Positions 24,853-33,994 of a stretch of DNA of 64,000 bases are shown here, piece after piece. The translations under genes were made by a program, and so were the position numbers. Below the pieces are notes generated by a model. It was given only the letters and a program-made list of their open reading frames with translations. It searched no databases and was not told the origin of the DNA. Each line of letters begins with the position of its first letter. Position 1 is the stretch's first letter. Where the stretch lies: the NCBI GenBank assembly GCA_025655595.1, contig JAHXIO010000011.1, positions 496,001-560,000 of the forward strand. The letters are read 5' to 3'. Source of the DNA: Candidatus Thiodiazotropha sp. (ex Monitilora ramsayi). Its GTDB lineage: Bacteria > Pseudomonadota > Gammaproteobacteria > Chromatiales > Chromatiaceae.

Positions 24853-25638
24853 TCAGAGCTGTTGATTCACGTAGGAGAGCATTTCGTCCGTGGTGGAGAT
24901 GGCTTTGGAGTTCATCTCGTAGGCACGCTGGGTCTCGATCATGTTGACTAGTTCCTCGACCACATTCACATTGGAACTCTCCAATGCCCCCTGGATCAGC
25001 GTACCCGTACTGTCGCTGCCGGGTATCGCGGTATTGACCCCGCCGCTGGCGTTGGTCTCACGAAACAGGTTGTCACCAATCGGTTCCAGACCCTGAGGAT
25101 TGACGAAGTAGGCCAATTCAATCTGGCCGATCTGGGTCGGGGTGGTGGAGCCCGACTGTAAAACAGAGATCACGCCATCCGAGCCGATAGTCATGCTGGT
25201 GGCGTCAGTCGGCACGGTCATAGCCGGTTGCAGCTCATAGCCGTTGGGGGTCACGATGATACCGTCAGCGGTGAGACTGAAGGTACCGTCGCGGCTGTAG
25301 ACGATATTGCCGTCCGGGTGTAGCACCTGGAAGTAACCCTTACCCTGGATGGCCACATCCAGCGAGTTGCCGGTCTGAACGATATTCCCCTGGCTATGTT
25401 CCTTCTGTGTCGCCACCACTTTGACGCCAGTGCCGAGCATCAGCCCCGAGGGAAGTTCGGTATTTTCGGAAGACTGGGCACCGACCTGACGCAGGTTTTG
25501 ATAGATCAGGTCATTGAAAACGGCTCGGTCTCGCTTGAAGCCGGTGGTATTGACGTTAGCCAGGTTGTTTGCAATCACGGACATATTGGTCTGCTGGGCA
25601 TCGAGTCCGGTTTTGGCGATCCAGAGTGCGGGGTACAT
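24853..25638 (-). CDS. flgG: Flagellar distal rod protein FlgG
   Basis: This 261-residue protein forms the distal rod. N-terminal [28 protein letters not shown] and C-terminal [18 protein letters not shown] signatures are complete. A near-perfect sigma-54 promoter lies just upstream (25679-25694), so flgG may start its own transcript. Confidence 0.97.
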   Translation of the reverse strand: MYPALWIAKTGLDAQQTNMSVIANNLANVNTTGFKRDRAVFNDLIYQNLRQVGAQSSENTELPSGLMLGTGVKVVATQKEHSQGNIVQTGNSLDVAIQGKGYFQVLHPDGNIVYSRDGTFSLTADGIIVTPNGYELQPAMTVPTDATSMTIGSDGVISVLQSGSTTPTQIGQIELAYFVNPQGLEPIGDNLFRETNASGGVNTAIPGSDSTGTLIQGALESSNVNVVEELVNMIETQRAYEMNSKAISTTDEMLSYVNQQL

Positions 25639-25678
25639 ACGCGCTTCCTCTTCTTACATGTCTGTTTAATTTAAGTTC

Positions 25679-25694
25679 TGCAATTAGCCTGCCA
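25679..25694 (-). promoter_or_regulatory. Sigma-54 promoter before flgG
   Basis: On the minus strand, TGGCAGG-N4-TTGCA differs at one position from the RpoN consensus TGGCACG-N4-TTGCA, with the required 10 bp between GG and GC. It lies directly after the flgF stop, about 40 bp before the flgG ATG. Confidence 0.8.
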
Positions 25695-25697
25695 ACA

Positions 25698-26438
25698 TCA
25701 ACGCATCCGCATCAGCGAGGCTGAAGCGCTGTCGAGTTCCTCGGAGGTTTTCATCATCTTCACCTGCATCTCGAATTTGCGCGACAGCTCAATCATGTTG
25801 ACCAGAGCATCGGCCACATTCACATTGCTGCTCTCCAGAGAGCCCGAGGCCAGTGAGACAAAGGCGTCAGCCCCTGCTTCCTCACCGTCATTCATGCGCA
25901 TCAGGCCATCATCCCCCTTGGTCATCCGGTCGATTTCAGGATTTACCATCTTGATACGATCGATAATGGCCAGGGCATCCGGGGTGGCACCCTCCGGCAG
26001 GATGGTGATGGTGCCGTCCGGCGCGATCTCGATCTTTTCGAAAGGCGGCAATGCGATCGGCCCGCTATTGCCGATCAGCGGCAAACCTTCGCCGTTGGTT
26101 ACCAGACCATTGGCATCGATCTTCAGGTCACCCCTGCGGGTGTAGGCCTCCCTGCCATCCGGTGCCTGTACCGCAAAGAAACCCTCTCCTTTGACGGCAA
26201 TATCTAGGGGATTACCGGTGGCCTGCTCGGAGCCCTTCTCGAAGTTGATATCAGGCCGCTCATCCAGGGCATAGACACGGGTTGGGTAACCCTGCCCGAA
26301 TACAGGCATACTGCGGAACTGGTTGAGATCCTCCATGAATCCGGGTGTATTCACATTGGCCAGATTGTTGGAGTTGTTCGCCTGAGCGATCAGGGTCTCT
26401 TTGGCACCGCTCATGGCGACATAAATCATGCGATCCAT
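25698..26438 (-). CDS. flgF: Flagellar proximal rod protein FlgF
   Basis: This 246-residue rod protein starts M-D-R-M-I-Y-V-A-M-S-G-A-K-E and has the [13 protein letters not shown] motif. Its C-terminus (A-L-V-N-M-I-E-L-S-R-K-F-E-M-Q-V-K-M-M) matches the FlgF/FlgG family. It is the first flagellar gene of the block; flgBCDE are not upstream. A sigma-54-type site lies at 26530-26545. Confidence 0.96.
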   Translation of the reverse strand: MDRMIYVAMSGAKETLIAQANNSNNLANVNTPGFMEDLNQFRSMPVFGQGYPTRVYALDERPDINFEKGSEQATGNPLDIAVKGEGFFAVQAPDGREAYTRRGDLKIDANGLVTNGEGLPLIGNSGPIALPPFEKIEIAPDGTITILPEGATPDALAIIDRIKMVNPEIDRMTKGDDGLMRMNDGEEAGADAFVSLASGSLESSNVNVADALVNMIELSRKFEMQVKMMKTSEELDSASASLMRMR

Positions 26439-26529
26439 GGATTGGCTCCCGTCTCTTGTTTATGATTTACATTCCGGCCCGTCCGAGCGGTCGTCTACCG
26501 TTCTGGATACTGACCTTTATTATCGCAAC

Positions 26530-26545
26530 TGCAATAATCGGGCCG
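26530..26545 (-). promoter_or_regulatory. Sigma-54 promoter before flgF
   Basis: On the minus strand, C-GG-CCCG-N4-TTGCA keeps GG and GC exactly 10 bp apart. Two mismatches to consensus lie in the -24 box. The predicted leader is about 80 nt. It supports flgF as the first gene of its operon. Confidence 0.6.
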
Positions 26546-26586
26546 TTTTTATAGGCAGTTTTCAAAAAAAGATAACCGGACGGCTT

Positions 26587-26940
26587 ATGGCAAGAAACAA
26601 CAAGCGGGAGAGACCTTCAGATGAAACGATTGCTGAGGCAATGCGGATTGCCAAGTCCAACCAGAGACCAGGACAGACGAAGGAGCAGACCAAATTGATC
26701 GCCCAGGGCATCCAGAAAGGGATTGATCAATACAAGAAACAGCAGAAGATGAAGGCAAGGGAGAGGGATAAACGACGCAAGAAAGAGATCAGCGGCGATA
26801 CATCCATGCTGCATCATGGCAACCAAAAGGAAATAACAGCAAGCCGGGATACTCAACGTAAGCACAGTCTGCTCCCCTGGGTACTGCTAGCAGTGTCTTG
26901 GGCAGCTTTTTCTGGTTACATATTATTGTTCGACCACTAA
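26587..26940 (+). CDS. DUF2956 family protein
   Basis: This 117-residue protein runs from the ATG at 26587-26589, M-A-R-N-N-K-R. A far upstream in-frame start would overlap the flgF promoter region and is unlikely. The N-terminal part is highly basic and helical, with the conserved core K-P/R-P-G-Q-T-K-E-Q-T-K-L-I-A-Q-G-I-x-K-G-I, K-K-Q-Q-K and many Lys/Arg. One membrane helix (about 97-113) lies at the C-terminus, giving a tail-anchored topology. The family is widespread in marine Gammaproteobacteria; its function is not known to me. Confidence 0.85.
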   Translation: MARNNKRERPSDETIAEAMRIAKSNQRPGQTKEQTKLIAQGIQKGIDQYKKQQKMKARERDKRRKKEISGDTSMLHHGNQKEITASRDTQRKHSLLPWVLLAVSWAAFSGYILLFDH

Positions 26941-27266
26941 CTTGGTCGGCAACGTCTCCTATATACATGGAAAGCGGGAGATCATGCAGGACGCTGGCAT
27001 CGGTTTAAGCATTGATTTTGTAGACGTACAAAATCCATTCGCATATACGAATGTTTCATTGCTGGGAATCGTCGCATACCTACCTGCAGAGGTTCTCTAG
27101 CGGATGAAATATGAAATTACCATCAAAGGGCTCAAAACTGCTGGATGCTGGATTTCATACGAGTGTCATTCACTTGGCCTGAGTGTACGTTTTCCTGCAT
27201 ATTTATTTTTTCTCTCGTATAACACACATTATTCAATGCCATATCGAAACAGCCTTAAGAGAATTT
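26941..27266. other. Gap at border of polysaccharide locus
   Basis: About 330 bp lie between the DUF2956 gene and the ParB-fold gene. Base composition begins to shift toward AT here. I see no gene, terminator or repeat. Confidence 0.4.
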
Positions 27267-27899
27267 ATGACACAGACACCTGATCACCACACTTCAAGAG
27301 TTCATTCATTGACAAGGTCGTTCTATAGACAACTCAGGTGGCACTATCTGTATCTCCGCTCTCGCGGGAGAATAGACCAAACAATGCGTATAAATCCAGC
27401 CGATATCACTTTTGGTCAGAAGCCGGAAAGCCAATTTCCACCTAAACGATTTTATGGCGGTTATAGGGAAGGAGATTGGGATCTAGAGACAATTCCTGTG
27501 GAGTCCCATCTTCTGTATCAGTCTTACGTCCAGCACTTCATTGATGGTGACGCATGGGAGCATACACCTTTTTTTCAGTTTGCCATGCAATCGATTGAAA
27601 ATGGTGTACCGTTTCGAGACGAATATGACAGCATGAATGGGCTTAAACTGCGCTTCCAAAAGTGCGATAGACTCTATGAGTCGGTAAAAAAAGATGGCTA
27701 TAAGAGCAATCACCAGCTCTACGCAGCTGGAATAATCCAGAATAAACTCGAATTACTTGATGAAGTAACAGTTAATATCGCCCGCGACAAAACTATCATT
27801 TTAAATGATGGATGGCATAGATTTGCAACCACCAGAATACTTGAAATTCCTGAAATCACTGTCAGAGTGTGTGCACGACATAGCAGTCTAGAAAGATAA
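27267..27899 (+). CDS. ParB/sulfiredoxin-fold protein of unknown role
   Basis: The protein has about 210 residues from the ATG at 27267-27269; an upstream start would add a Phe-rich 28-residue stretch. The C-terminal 70 residues have the arrangement V-x-V-N-I-A-R-D-x-x-I-I-L-N-D-G-W-H-R-F-A, then I-P-E-I-T-V-R-V-x-x-R-H. This matches the ParB-like nuclease/sulfiredoxin fold box (D-G-x-H-R). The N-terminal part is Arg/Tyr-rich and unfamiliar. Similar stand-alone ParB-fold proteins occur beside polysaccharide loci, but their role is not established. It is the only plus-strand gene of the locus and converges on the deacetylase gene. Confidence 0.7.
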   Translation: MTQTPDHHTSRVHSLTRSFYRQLRWHYLYLRSRGRIDQTMRINPADITFGQKPESQFPPKRFYGGYREGDWDLETIPVESHLLYQSYVQHFIDGDAWEHTPFFQFAMQSIENGVPFRDEYDSMNGLKLRFQKCDRLYESVKKDGYKSNHQLYAAGIIQNKLELLDEVTVNIARDKTIILNDGWHRFATTRILEIPEITVRVCARHSSLER

Positions 27900-27934
27900 A
27901 ATTCTGATCAAAAACCTGGAGAGTATATCGAATA

Positions 27935-28978
27935 TCATTCGTATATTTTACGACTGCTCATTGCGTGCAAGACGCCTGTCACCGCAAACAAGCCCTTCAA
28001 CGCACCATCCGAAGTTGGAAAGGTGTATCTTTTTAGAGAAAACAGATCATCTCCTACTTTATTGCTTCCCTCATCTGTTGTAACGGCACTTTTATAACCC
28101 GCTTCCATTACAAGCTCTATTGTATGATTGTCCCAATCCCCATTTGGATAACAAAAATGGTCGCAAGACAATCCCATCTCTTTCTCGAGCGCTATCTTAG
28201 AGTCCTGCAATTCCTCTCTAATTACGGAATCAGAGGCAAATGGTAACCGGATATGGCTGACAGTATGGCCACCAACAGCCACATCGTCAGATTTAGCGCA
28301 TTTAATAATATCACTCCAGGACATCGGAGCTGACCAGGGATCACCTGGAGCTAAATCGTGTATGCTATGTCCACTTATCTGCTCAAAAGTATCGCATATA
28401 TCACTGACTTCATTATGAAACTCTTCATCACTCTGATCTTTTTTCTTTAATGAACGAATAAGTTTTGAGAGCGAATCAGCCAAAGCCTCACGGCTCGATT
28501 GGTCGATCAATATTTCCATATCTCCGACTCTGACAATCTGCTTGTCTAGTCCCGGTTGCTGAATTGCATAGTCAAGGCGATCAAACCAGTATGGCGTGCC
28601 CTTATTTAGTACCAGTGTCGTAGGATAAAAGGTTGCGGGTATCCCGTGTTTTCTTAGGATAGGCAAGGCAATTGTGAAATTGTTAAGTTGGCCGTCGTCA
28701 AATGTTATGACGCAACTATTCGGGATGATAGGCGTTGTGCCATTTATCATATCAACCGCTTGATCAATTGAAACGAAATTTAAATATTTTTTAGCTAGTT
28801 TCAGTATCTCATCGAAGAGCTGTCTTGAGGTTCTTATTCGCAGTGGAACCCATTCGGACTCAACGCCTTCGTCCATTACGCCATGTAGGGTCAAAATCGT
28901 GACTTTGTTCTTACGGAGATTACACCATAGCCTGATGAAGCCAAGGTGATAAAGTAATTTTAGTATAAATAACTTCAT
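27935..28978 (-). CDS. NodB-type polysaccharide deacetylase family protein
   Basis: This 347-residue protein has the NodB catalytic fold. Motif 1 is V-I-T-F-D-D-G (about 90-96), with the base and metal aspartates; motif 2 is G-G-H-T-V-S-H-I (H-x3-H), about 238-245; and a later Y-P-N-G-D-W block follows. L-T-L-H-G-V near residue 30 is typical of the longer XrtA/EPS-associated deacetylases. No clear signal peptide is visible, so it may act in the cytoplasm or at the inner membrane on a lipid-linked or nascent glycan, removing N- or O-acetyl groups. It is separated from the rest of the locus by 554 bp. Confidence 0.88.
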   Translation of the reverse strand: MKLFILKLLYHLGFIRLWCNLRKNKVTILTLHGVMDEGVESEWVPLRIRTSRQLFDEILKLAKKYLNFVSIDQAVDMINGTTPIIPNSCVITFDDGQLNNFTIALPILRKHGIPATFYPTTLVLNKGTPYWFDRLDYAIQQPGLDKQIVRVGDMEILIDQSSREALADSLSKLIRSLKKKDQSDEEFHNEVSDICDTFEQISGHSIHDLAPGDPWSAPMSWSDIIKCAKSDDVAVGGHTVSHIRLPFASDSVIREELQDSKIALEKEMGLSCDHFCYPNGDWDNHTIELVMEAGYKSAVTTDEGSNKVGDDLFSLKRYTFPTSDGALKGLFAVTGVLHAMSSRKIYE

Positions 28979-29496
28979 AGCTATCTAAGCCATTGACAAA
29001 CACTGTTTTTTTACAAGAGACCATGTGCTTGCCAAGTAGTTTATGTATACCATTATCTTACATAAACCACCCAGGTATTTAGACCAGCCATGACCAACTT
29101 TCTATATTTTATAATGCCACTTTGTGGGCAAGATGTACTACGGATCATATATTACAACTCGTAGCTTCACGCAACCTATACGATCAAATCACACCACAGT
29201 TGTCTATTAGCAATACCATATCACAACCGATCTTATTATTTTAATTCACCCAACATCACGCTATGAGGCTAAACTACAAAAAACTTGAAAAATCACAGCT
29301 TCTTTAAATCTTAATATCTTTAATATTGCTCATAGTGTAAGAAATACCGACATCTCACTTATCCTCCAATCAAACAATAATGTTCGACAAAAAAACTGTG
29401 TATGCAATTAAAAAGCTATTCCAGGCACAAAACCATATATCAATCGCCAATTACATTCTCAGCGTATAGATGAAGTAGAATCCCCGCTACACAGGT
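28979..29496. other. AT-rich gap, no gene seen
   Basis: About 520 bp of strongly AT-rich DNA lie upstream of the deacetylase gene. Stop codons are dense in all frames. No convincing promoter or repeat could be named. Confidence 0.5.
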
Positions 29497-29531
29497 AAAA
29501 AAAAACCCCGATTACTCGGGGTTTTGTTTTT
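29497..29531 (-). terminator. Intrinsic terminator after the beta-helix gene
   Basis: The stem AACCCCGA / TCGGGGTT with loop TTAC is flanked by a run of A on the left and T on the right. It ends the minus-strand beta-helix gene, whose stop codon lies at 29533. Confidence 0.9.
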
Positions 29532-29532
29532 T

Positions 29533-31158
29533 TTATTCTGCACTGAGAATAGGTGGCGAAGGTGGAGCCTGGCCGGAGACAATATCCCCGGTTATTTCAT
29601 AAGCACCAATTTCAGGATTGCTGTCCATTACCCTCGGAGCGCCGGTAATGTCCTTCGATATATCGATTCCGTACCGATTATAAAAAATCTGATAGACATC
29701 GACATTACTGGTTCCATTTTCAGCCGCCGCCGATGTCAATGAAGGGATAAATGATCCATTGGCAGAACTTACGAAGGCCAAGCTATCTACTGCATAAGAA
29801 TTGTAACCCTTACCATGAATACTCTGTAATCCAGCCAAATCTATTTGAGAACTGCTCCCTAACCTCAATGTTACAGTGTTCAGAAAAACGTTGTAGTCGA
29901 CAGGAGATGAGTTGATTAAATTTTCATAGAAGAAAATCTGATTAGCTCCTGAAGCAGAAGGAGCATCAAAGATATTGTTGATTATCTCGATTTTACCTCT
30001 TGCCCTGGGTGAATTAATACCCGCATCCACGTCCCAGAAAGTGTTTCCGACAACATAGGTATTCGTGGAGCCCCATACTGCAACAGACGCCACCTCCCAA
30101 CTGTTACTGGAATCATATGATCCACTTTTATGTATATTGTAGAATTCGTTGCCGACAATAAAGTGTTCAGTGCCCGTACCCCCACTATCACTGGCCAGCC
30201 TGATGCCACTTTCATTGTCATGAATGCTGTTGAATATAAACCATACATAGTCCGGTGCATATTGCATCCCGAGTCCTTCACCCATAGAGGAACCACTCGA
30301 GACATGTCCATAGACTTCATTTTCAGAAAAAATCACATCACGTGCTTGTTTTGTCCATAAACCAGTCTGCTTGTTGTGATGAGCCTTGTTTCTGCCCAGA
30401 TAAATATGGTGGATGGAGTCGTTACCTGAACTACCTGCATTTATCTGGACGCCATCACCGCTGTTATAGCTATACTCATTTTCGAGGATCCAAAGATTGT
30501 TTACATTCGGACTAACTCGCGTCCCGTGACAATCCTGGTCAGTCGATGCATTTACATCACCTGCATGATGTATGTTGTTTTGATACAGAACAGTATATGA
30601 AGCTCCACTATCGATGTGCACCCCACCTACACAACCATTGGTATCACCCCTGAAGTCGCCATATCGAACAACCCCGTGATCACCTGTCAAATGCAATTTT
30701 CCGTTATATGAGCTGTTATCCCATTGTCCATCAATATATTCGATAACGTAGTAGCTGCCCTCAACGACAACCTTCTGCTTTAACACGGCTCGATTTGTAT
30801 CGTTTGTACCCCTGATATATACAGGGGAACTCGCTGTTCCGTTTACTGTGAGTTTATTTGTTTCATGTTTTGTCGTATATGTTCCCTCGACGATAACCAC
30901 TGAGCCTGCCGCCAGTGGATCCGGTATCGTAGAACGAGGATTGCCAGGGTAGCCATTACCGCTGTTTGAGCCACCTGACCTGACATAGTAGAAACCTGCG
31001 ACGTCAGAATTCCAGTTTGCGGGAGTGTCAGGAGCAACATTGTCAATTCCAAAGCTTGGTGCGGGAACACCAATCGGTGGCTGATAGGCTGAATAGGCAT
31101 TCAGACTTCCAATCATCAACCCCATAAACGTAATAGCCAATACCTTACTTTTATTCAT
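29533..31158 (-). CDS. Secreted right-handed beta-helix protein
   Basis: The protein has about 540 residues from the ATG at 31156-31158 (M-N-K-S-K-V-L-A-I), followed by a hydrophobic signal peptide with a likely cut after A-Y-S-A. An upstream start adds 11 residues. The body is a series of pectate-lyase-like PbH1 coils, rich in Asn, Gly, Ser and short V-I-x-x-N-x-I/V units (about 130-450). Near the C-terminus, D-I-T-G-A-P-R…E-I-G-A-Y-E is the ending seen in choice-of-anchor-Q-type beta-helix proteins. A role as polysaccharide lyase, modifier or surface adhesin for the locus polysaccharide is inference; no catalytic residues can be named. No PEP-CTERM tail is present. Confidence 0.82.
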   Translation of the reverse strand: MNKSKVLAITFMGLMIGSLNAYSAYQPPIGVPAPSFGIDNVAPDTPANWNSDVAGFYYVRSGGSNSGNGYPGNPRSTIPDPLAAGSVVIVEGTYTTKHETNKLTVNGTASSPVYIRGTNDTNRAVLKQKVVVEGSYYVIEYIDGQWDNSSYNGKLHLTGDHGVVRYGDFRGDTNGCVGGVHIDSGASYTVLYQNNIHHAGDVNASTDQDCHGTRVSPNVNNLWILENEYSYNSGDGVQINAGSSGNDSIHHIYLGRNKAHHNKQTGLWTKQARDVIFSENEVYGHVSSGSSMGEGLGMQYAPDYVWFIFNSIHDNESGIRLASDSGGTGTEHFIVGNEFYNIHKSGSYDSSNSWEVASVAVWGSTNTYVVGNTFWDVDAGINSPRARGKIEIINNIFDAPSASGANQIFFYENLINSSPVDYNVFLNTVTLRLGSSSQIDLAGLQSIHGKGYNSYAVDSLAFVSSANGSFIPSLTSAAAENGTSNVDVYQIFYNRYGIDISKDITGAPRVMDSNPEIGAYEITGDIVSGQAPPSPPILSAE

Positions 31159-31713
31159 AACCAGGCCGCTAGTATTCATCTCAGTTACCATAATCTAAAA
31201 TTCAACCTATCTTTACATACCTTACTGTCTGCACCACAGTAAAAATGCGATGTTTTGTAACTCATTGACAAAGGTACCTTTTTTAGGAGTCACATCAACT
31301 GCAATATCCTAAAAAACAAGATCCAATAGTATTAACGACTAAAGTATAATATGCCTTTAAGAATTTATTGTGCGCTCCGTAGACTTTTCATTCTCAATAG
31401 GGTGCTCCACCTCACACAAACACGCTGCAAACAAGATTAATCATAGAATTTTTCTATATCTATATAATATAATTATATTATTTCTATGACTGTAACGAGG
31501 ATGGCTTTATTACTAAGTTTATGCAGACAATCTGTTTATCTCGATAATATCTTCTCAACATGATAGTGCTCACGCCATTTCTTGATAACAATAGTGTTGT
31601 AACTTAGTAATTAAACTCTTGTAATAATACTGAACAAGTAGACTTTTGTGTCGTTTTTATTGGTTTAACGATTAATCAATCTTGGAATCAAACTCAATTC
31701 TATATTGATCTGT
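31159..31713. other. AT-rich gap inside the polysaccharide locus
   Basis: About 550 bp lie between the third GT4 gene and the beta-helix gene. The gap contains long AT tracts (for example around 31440-31490) and no open frame of interest. It may hold the beta-helix promoter. Confidence 0.5.
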
Positions 31714-32853
31714 TTATTGGTTGAAAGCAGCTATACACTCTTTGTAAACAGCCATTGTTCTATGTGCAATTTTATCCGGATGAAACCTCTCTTTTGCAAT
31801 TTCTCTGGATTTTTCTGCCATTTGGTTTCTTAAATCACTTTCAGTCAATATCTGCTCAATTCTCTCAGCCACCTGTAGAGAGTCGTTTGGATTAACTAGA
31901 TATCCACTTTCATTGTGTTTAACCATATAGGGCATTCCACATAAATTTGAGGTGACAACTGGAACACCGACGGCCATAGCCTCTTCTATTCCCATTGGAG
32001 AATTCTCTTCTAATGAAAGTAATGCAAATATAGATGCACTCTCAAGCTCTTTTATCACTTGATGCTTATCAATATTTCCTAGCAGCTTTACTTTTTTTTC
32101 TAGTTTATGTTTTTTAATATATTTCCTTACATCTTCTCCGTAAGCTTTATCCGTGATAGTTCCAGCAAGCCTTAATTGTACCGGAATGTTTTTAGAATTA
32201 ACTTCCTTCACTGCTTTAATTAGGGCCAATGTGTTTTTTCTAGGACAAATCGCAGCTGCACTGAATATTATATCGTTTGCCAAATTACTTCTTGTTCGAA
32301 AATAGATATCCGAGATTGGATTATCTATGTCGTGAATGGTTGTCTCCTTAACAAATCGCGATACTCTCTCGCGTACATATGGACTAATAGATATTATATA
32401 TGGTTGTTTTCTCCAACCCTGTATTTCGAAGTATTTCCAGATTTCAGATCTTAAATATGGAAATTTTTTTCCCGAGACCATCGTATCACCATAAATAAAT
32501 CCATGTATTGTAAAGACGCGTGGAAGTTTAATTTCTTTGACCATGAGTCCATATGTATCGTGCGCGTGAATCAGGTCTGGTTTAATTCCTCTTATGCAAC
32601 CCTCTATTTCTTTCCTACCCGTTACCAAGGCGTTTGCCAACTCACTGTTATTCTGTCGTGGTAACCTGTGAATACAATATCCATTTTTTTCAACAATTTT
32701 TTTATTTTTTACCTCATTGTTTAGAGTTACTACATGTATTTCGTTACCATCTATTTTTGACAGGCTCTCGACTAAATTGACACTAACGGCCTCAACCCCC
32801 CCCTCTGGCGTAGAGGTATTCATTGGATACTGCGTAACGATTGCTATTTTCAT
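31714..32853 (-). CDS. GT4-family glycosyltransferase
   Basis: This 379-residue GT-B enzyme has an N-terminal glycine loop (P-E-G-G-V-E-A-V) and a C-terminal nucleotide-sugar site with the E-x7-E-type motif E-N-S-P-M-G-I-E-E-A-M-A-V-G-V-P-V. It retains the anomeric configuration of an activated sugar. Donor and acceptor are unknown; its context implies building the repeat unit of the locus polysaccharide on undecaprenyl-PP at the cytoplasmic face. It lies 22 bp downstream of the next GT4 gene. Confidence 0.92.
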   Translation of the reverse strand: MKIAIVTQYPMNTSTPEGGVEAVSVNLVESLSKIDGNEIHVVTLNNEVKNKKIVEKNGYCIHRLPRQNNSELANALVTGRKEIEGCIRGIKPDLIHAHDTYGLMVKEIKLPRVFTIHGFIYGDTMVSGKKFPYLRSEIWKYFEIQGWRKQPYIISISPYVRERVSRFVKETTIHDIDNPISDIYFRTRSNLANDIIFSAAAICPRKNTLALIKAVKEVNSKNIPVQLRLAGTITDKAYGEDVRKYIKKHKLEKKVKLLGNIDKHQVIKELESASIFALLSLEENSPMGIEEAMAVGVPVVTSNLCGMPYMVKHNESGYLVNPNDSLQVAERIEQILTESDLRNQMAEKSREIAKERFHPDKIAHRTMAVYKECIAAFNQ

Positions 32854-32875
32854 TTTTATCCTTATTTTTAGTTAA

Positions 32876-33994
32876 TCATCTTCTTAGTGTATCAATGAAT
32901 AAGTCTTCAAATTTTTCCATAGCTCCGTTTAATGAATGCTGTTTTATATAATATTCTCTTGCTCGACCCGATAATTTTCCCAGAGCTTCCTTATCACTTA
33001 GGAGAGCCTCTATTTTTTTTGGCATTTCCTCAATTGATTCACAATACACCCCGATACGGTTTATCGTCAGAATATTGTCTGGATCTACCGTAGAAATCAC
33101 TGGAATGCCATACGACCATGCTTCAAGAAATGTATTTGGCAATCCCTCATACTCAGAAGTACAGCATAATATGCATGATTTTTTGTATAGTGTATCCAAT
33201 ACTTCATGGCTCACGCTTCCCATCATTTTTACATTAGTTGTTTTTTTTGCCTCTCGAAATATTTCTTGTGCATACTTTTCTTCCTTATCTGCACCGCCTG
33301 CCACAATAAAGTCTCTATCCATAAGAACTTCTGCAATTTTCAGCAGTCGATCAGGTCGTTTGACTTTTGCTATCCTACCCACCCATATGACACTTTTTCT
33401 CTTTATTTTATCTATTGCCGTATACTCTATATCGCTTACGCCTTTACAAGGCATATTGAGAACTTTTGACTTTCTTTTAAATCCATATTTAATCATTTGT
33501 TGTTGCTTTTTATTTTGAACAATAACTTCATCACTCCTTGTAAGACCATATTTATATAACTCTCTATCTCGTAATTTGTGCATTGCAGGTAAGTCTGGGT
33601 CACAATCCGGTTCACTCGCAACTGAGTATATAAATTTTTTATTATTAATTTTACACCAGAGAGCTACCTGCCCGGTAACGTATTCTGCGCAGTTTTGATA
33701 GTAAACATCTGCATTCACATGCCTTAATGCACTCAAAAGACTTGTCCATCTTGGGTGAAAAAATCTTAAACCTGGCAGTCCCTCGTCTTTTTTACATAGC
33801 TTTATGAGTTTTACACCATCAATTATTGTATTGTCTTTATATCCCTCGTCCCATGTTATCAGTGAGACATCGTGCCCTCTAGATGCAAACCATCTGCAAA
33901 GCATTGTGACTTGTCGTTCAACACCCCCAACATGCAGACTCGGGTCTGAAGTCATAGCACCATATGCAAAATTCGCAACCACGCCTAACTTCAT
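32876..33994 (-). CDS. GT4-family glycosyltransferase
   Basis: This 372-residue GT-B protein has H-V-G-G-V-E-R-Q-V-T in the N-terminal domain. The C-terminal domain carries V-W-V-G-R-I-A-K-V-K-R-P-D and the E-x7-E motif S-E-Y-E-G-L-P-N-T-F-L-E-A. Start and upstream stop overlap (33991-33994, ATGA), so it is co-translated with the preceding GT4 gene. The substrate cannot be assigned. Confidence 0.92.
   Translation of the reverse strand: MKLGVVANFAYGAMTSDPSLHVGGVERQVTMLCRWFASRGHDVSLITWDEGYKDNTIIDGVKLIKLCKKDEGLPGLRFFHPRWTSLLSALRHVNADVYYQNCAEYVTGQVALWCKINNKKFIYSVASEPDCDPDLPAMHKLRDRELYKYGLTRSDEVIVQNKKQQQMIKYGFKRKSKVLNMPCKGVSDIEYTAIDKIKRKSVIWVGRIAKVKRPDRLLKIAEVLMDRDFIVAGGADKEEKYAQEIFREAKKTTNVKMMGSVSHEVLDTLYKKSCILCCTSEYEGLPNTFLEAWSYGIPVISTVDPDNILTINRIGVYCESIEEMPKKIEALLSDKEALGKLSGRAREYYIKQHSLNGAMEKFEDLFIDTLRR

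Noticed and set aside
29533-31158. PEP-CTERM sorting signal in the beta-helix protein
   Set aside because: The protein ends in P-P-S-P-P-I-L-S-A-E with no V-P-E-P, helix or basic tail, and no exosortase is in the window.
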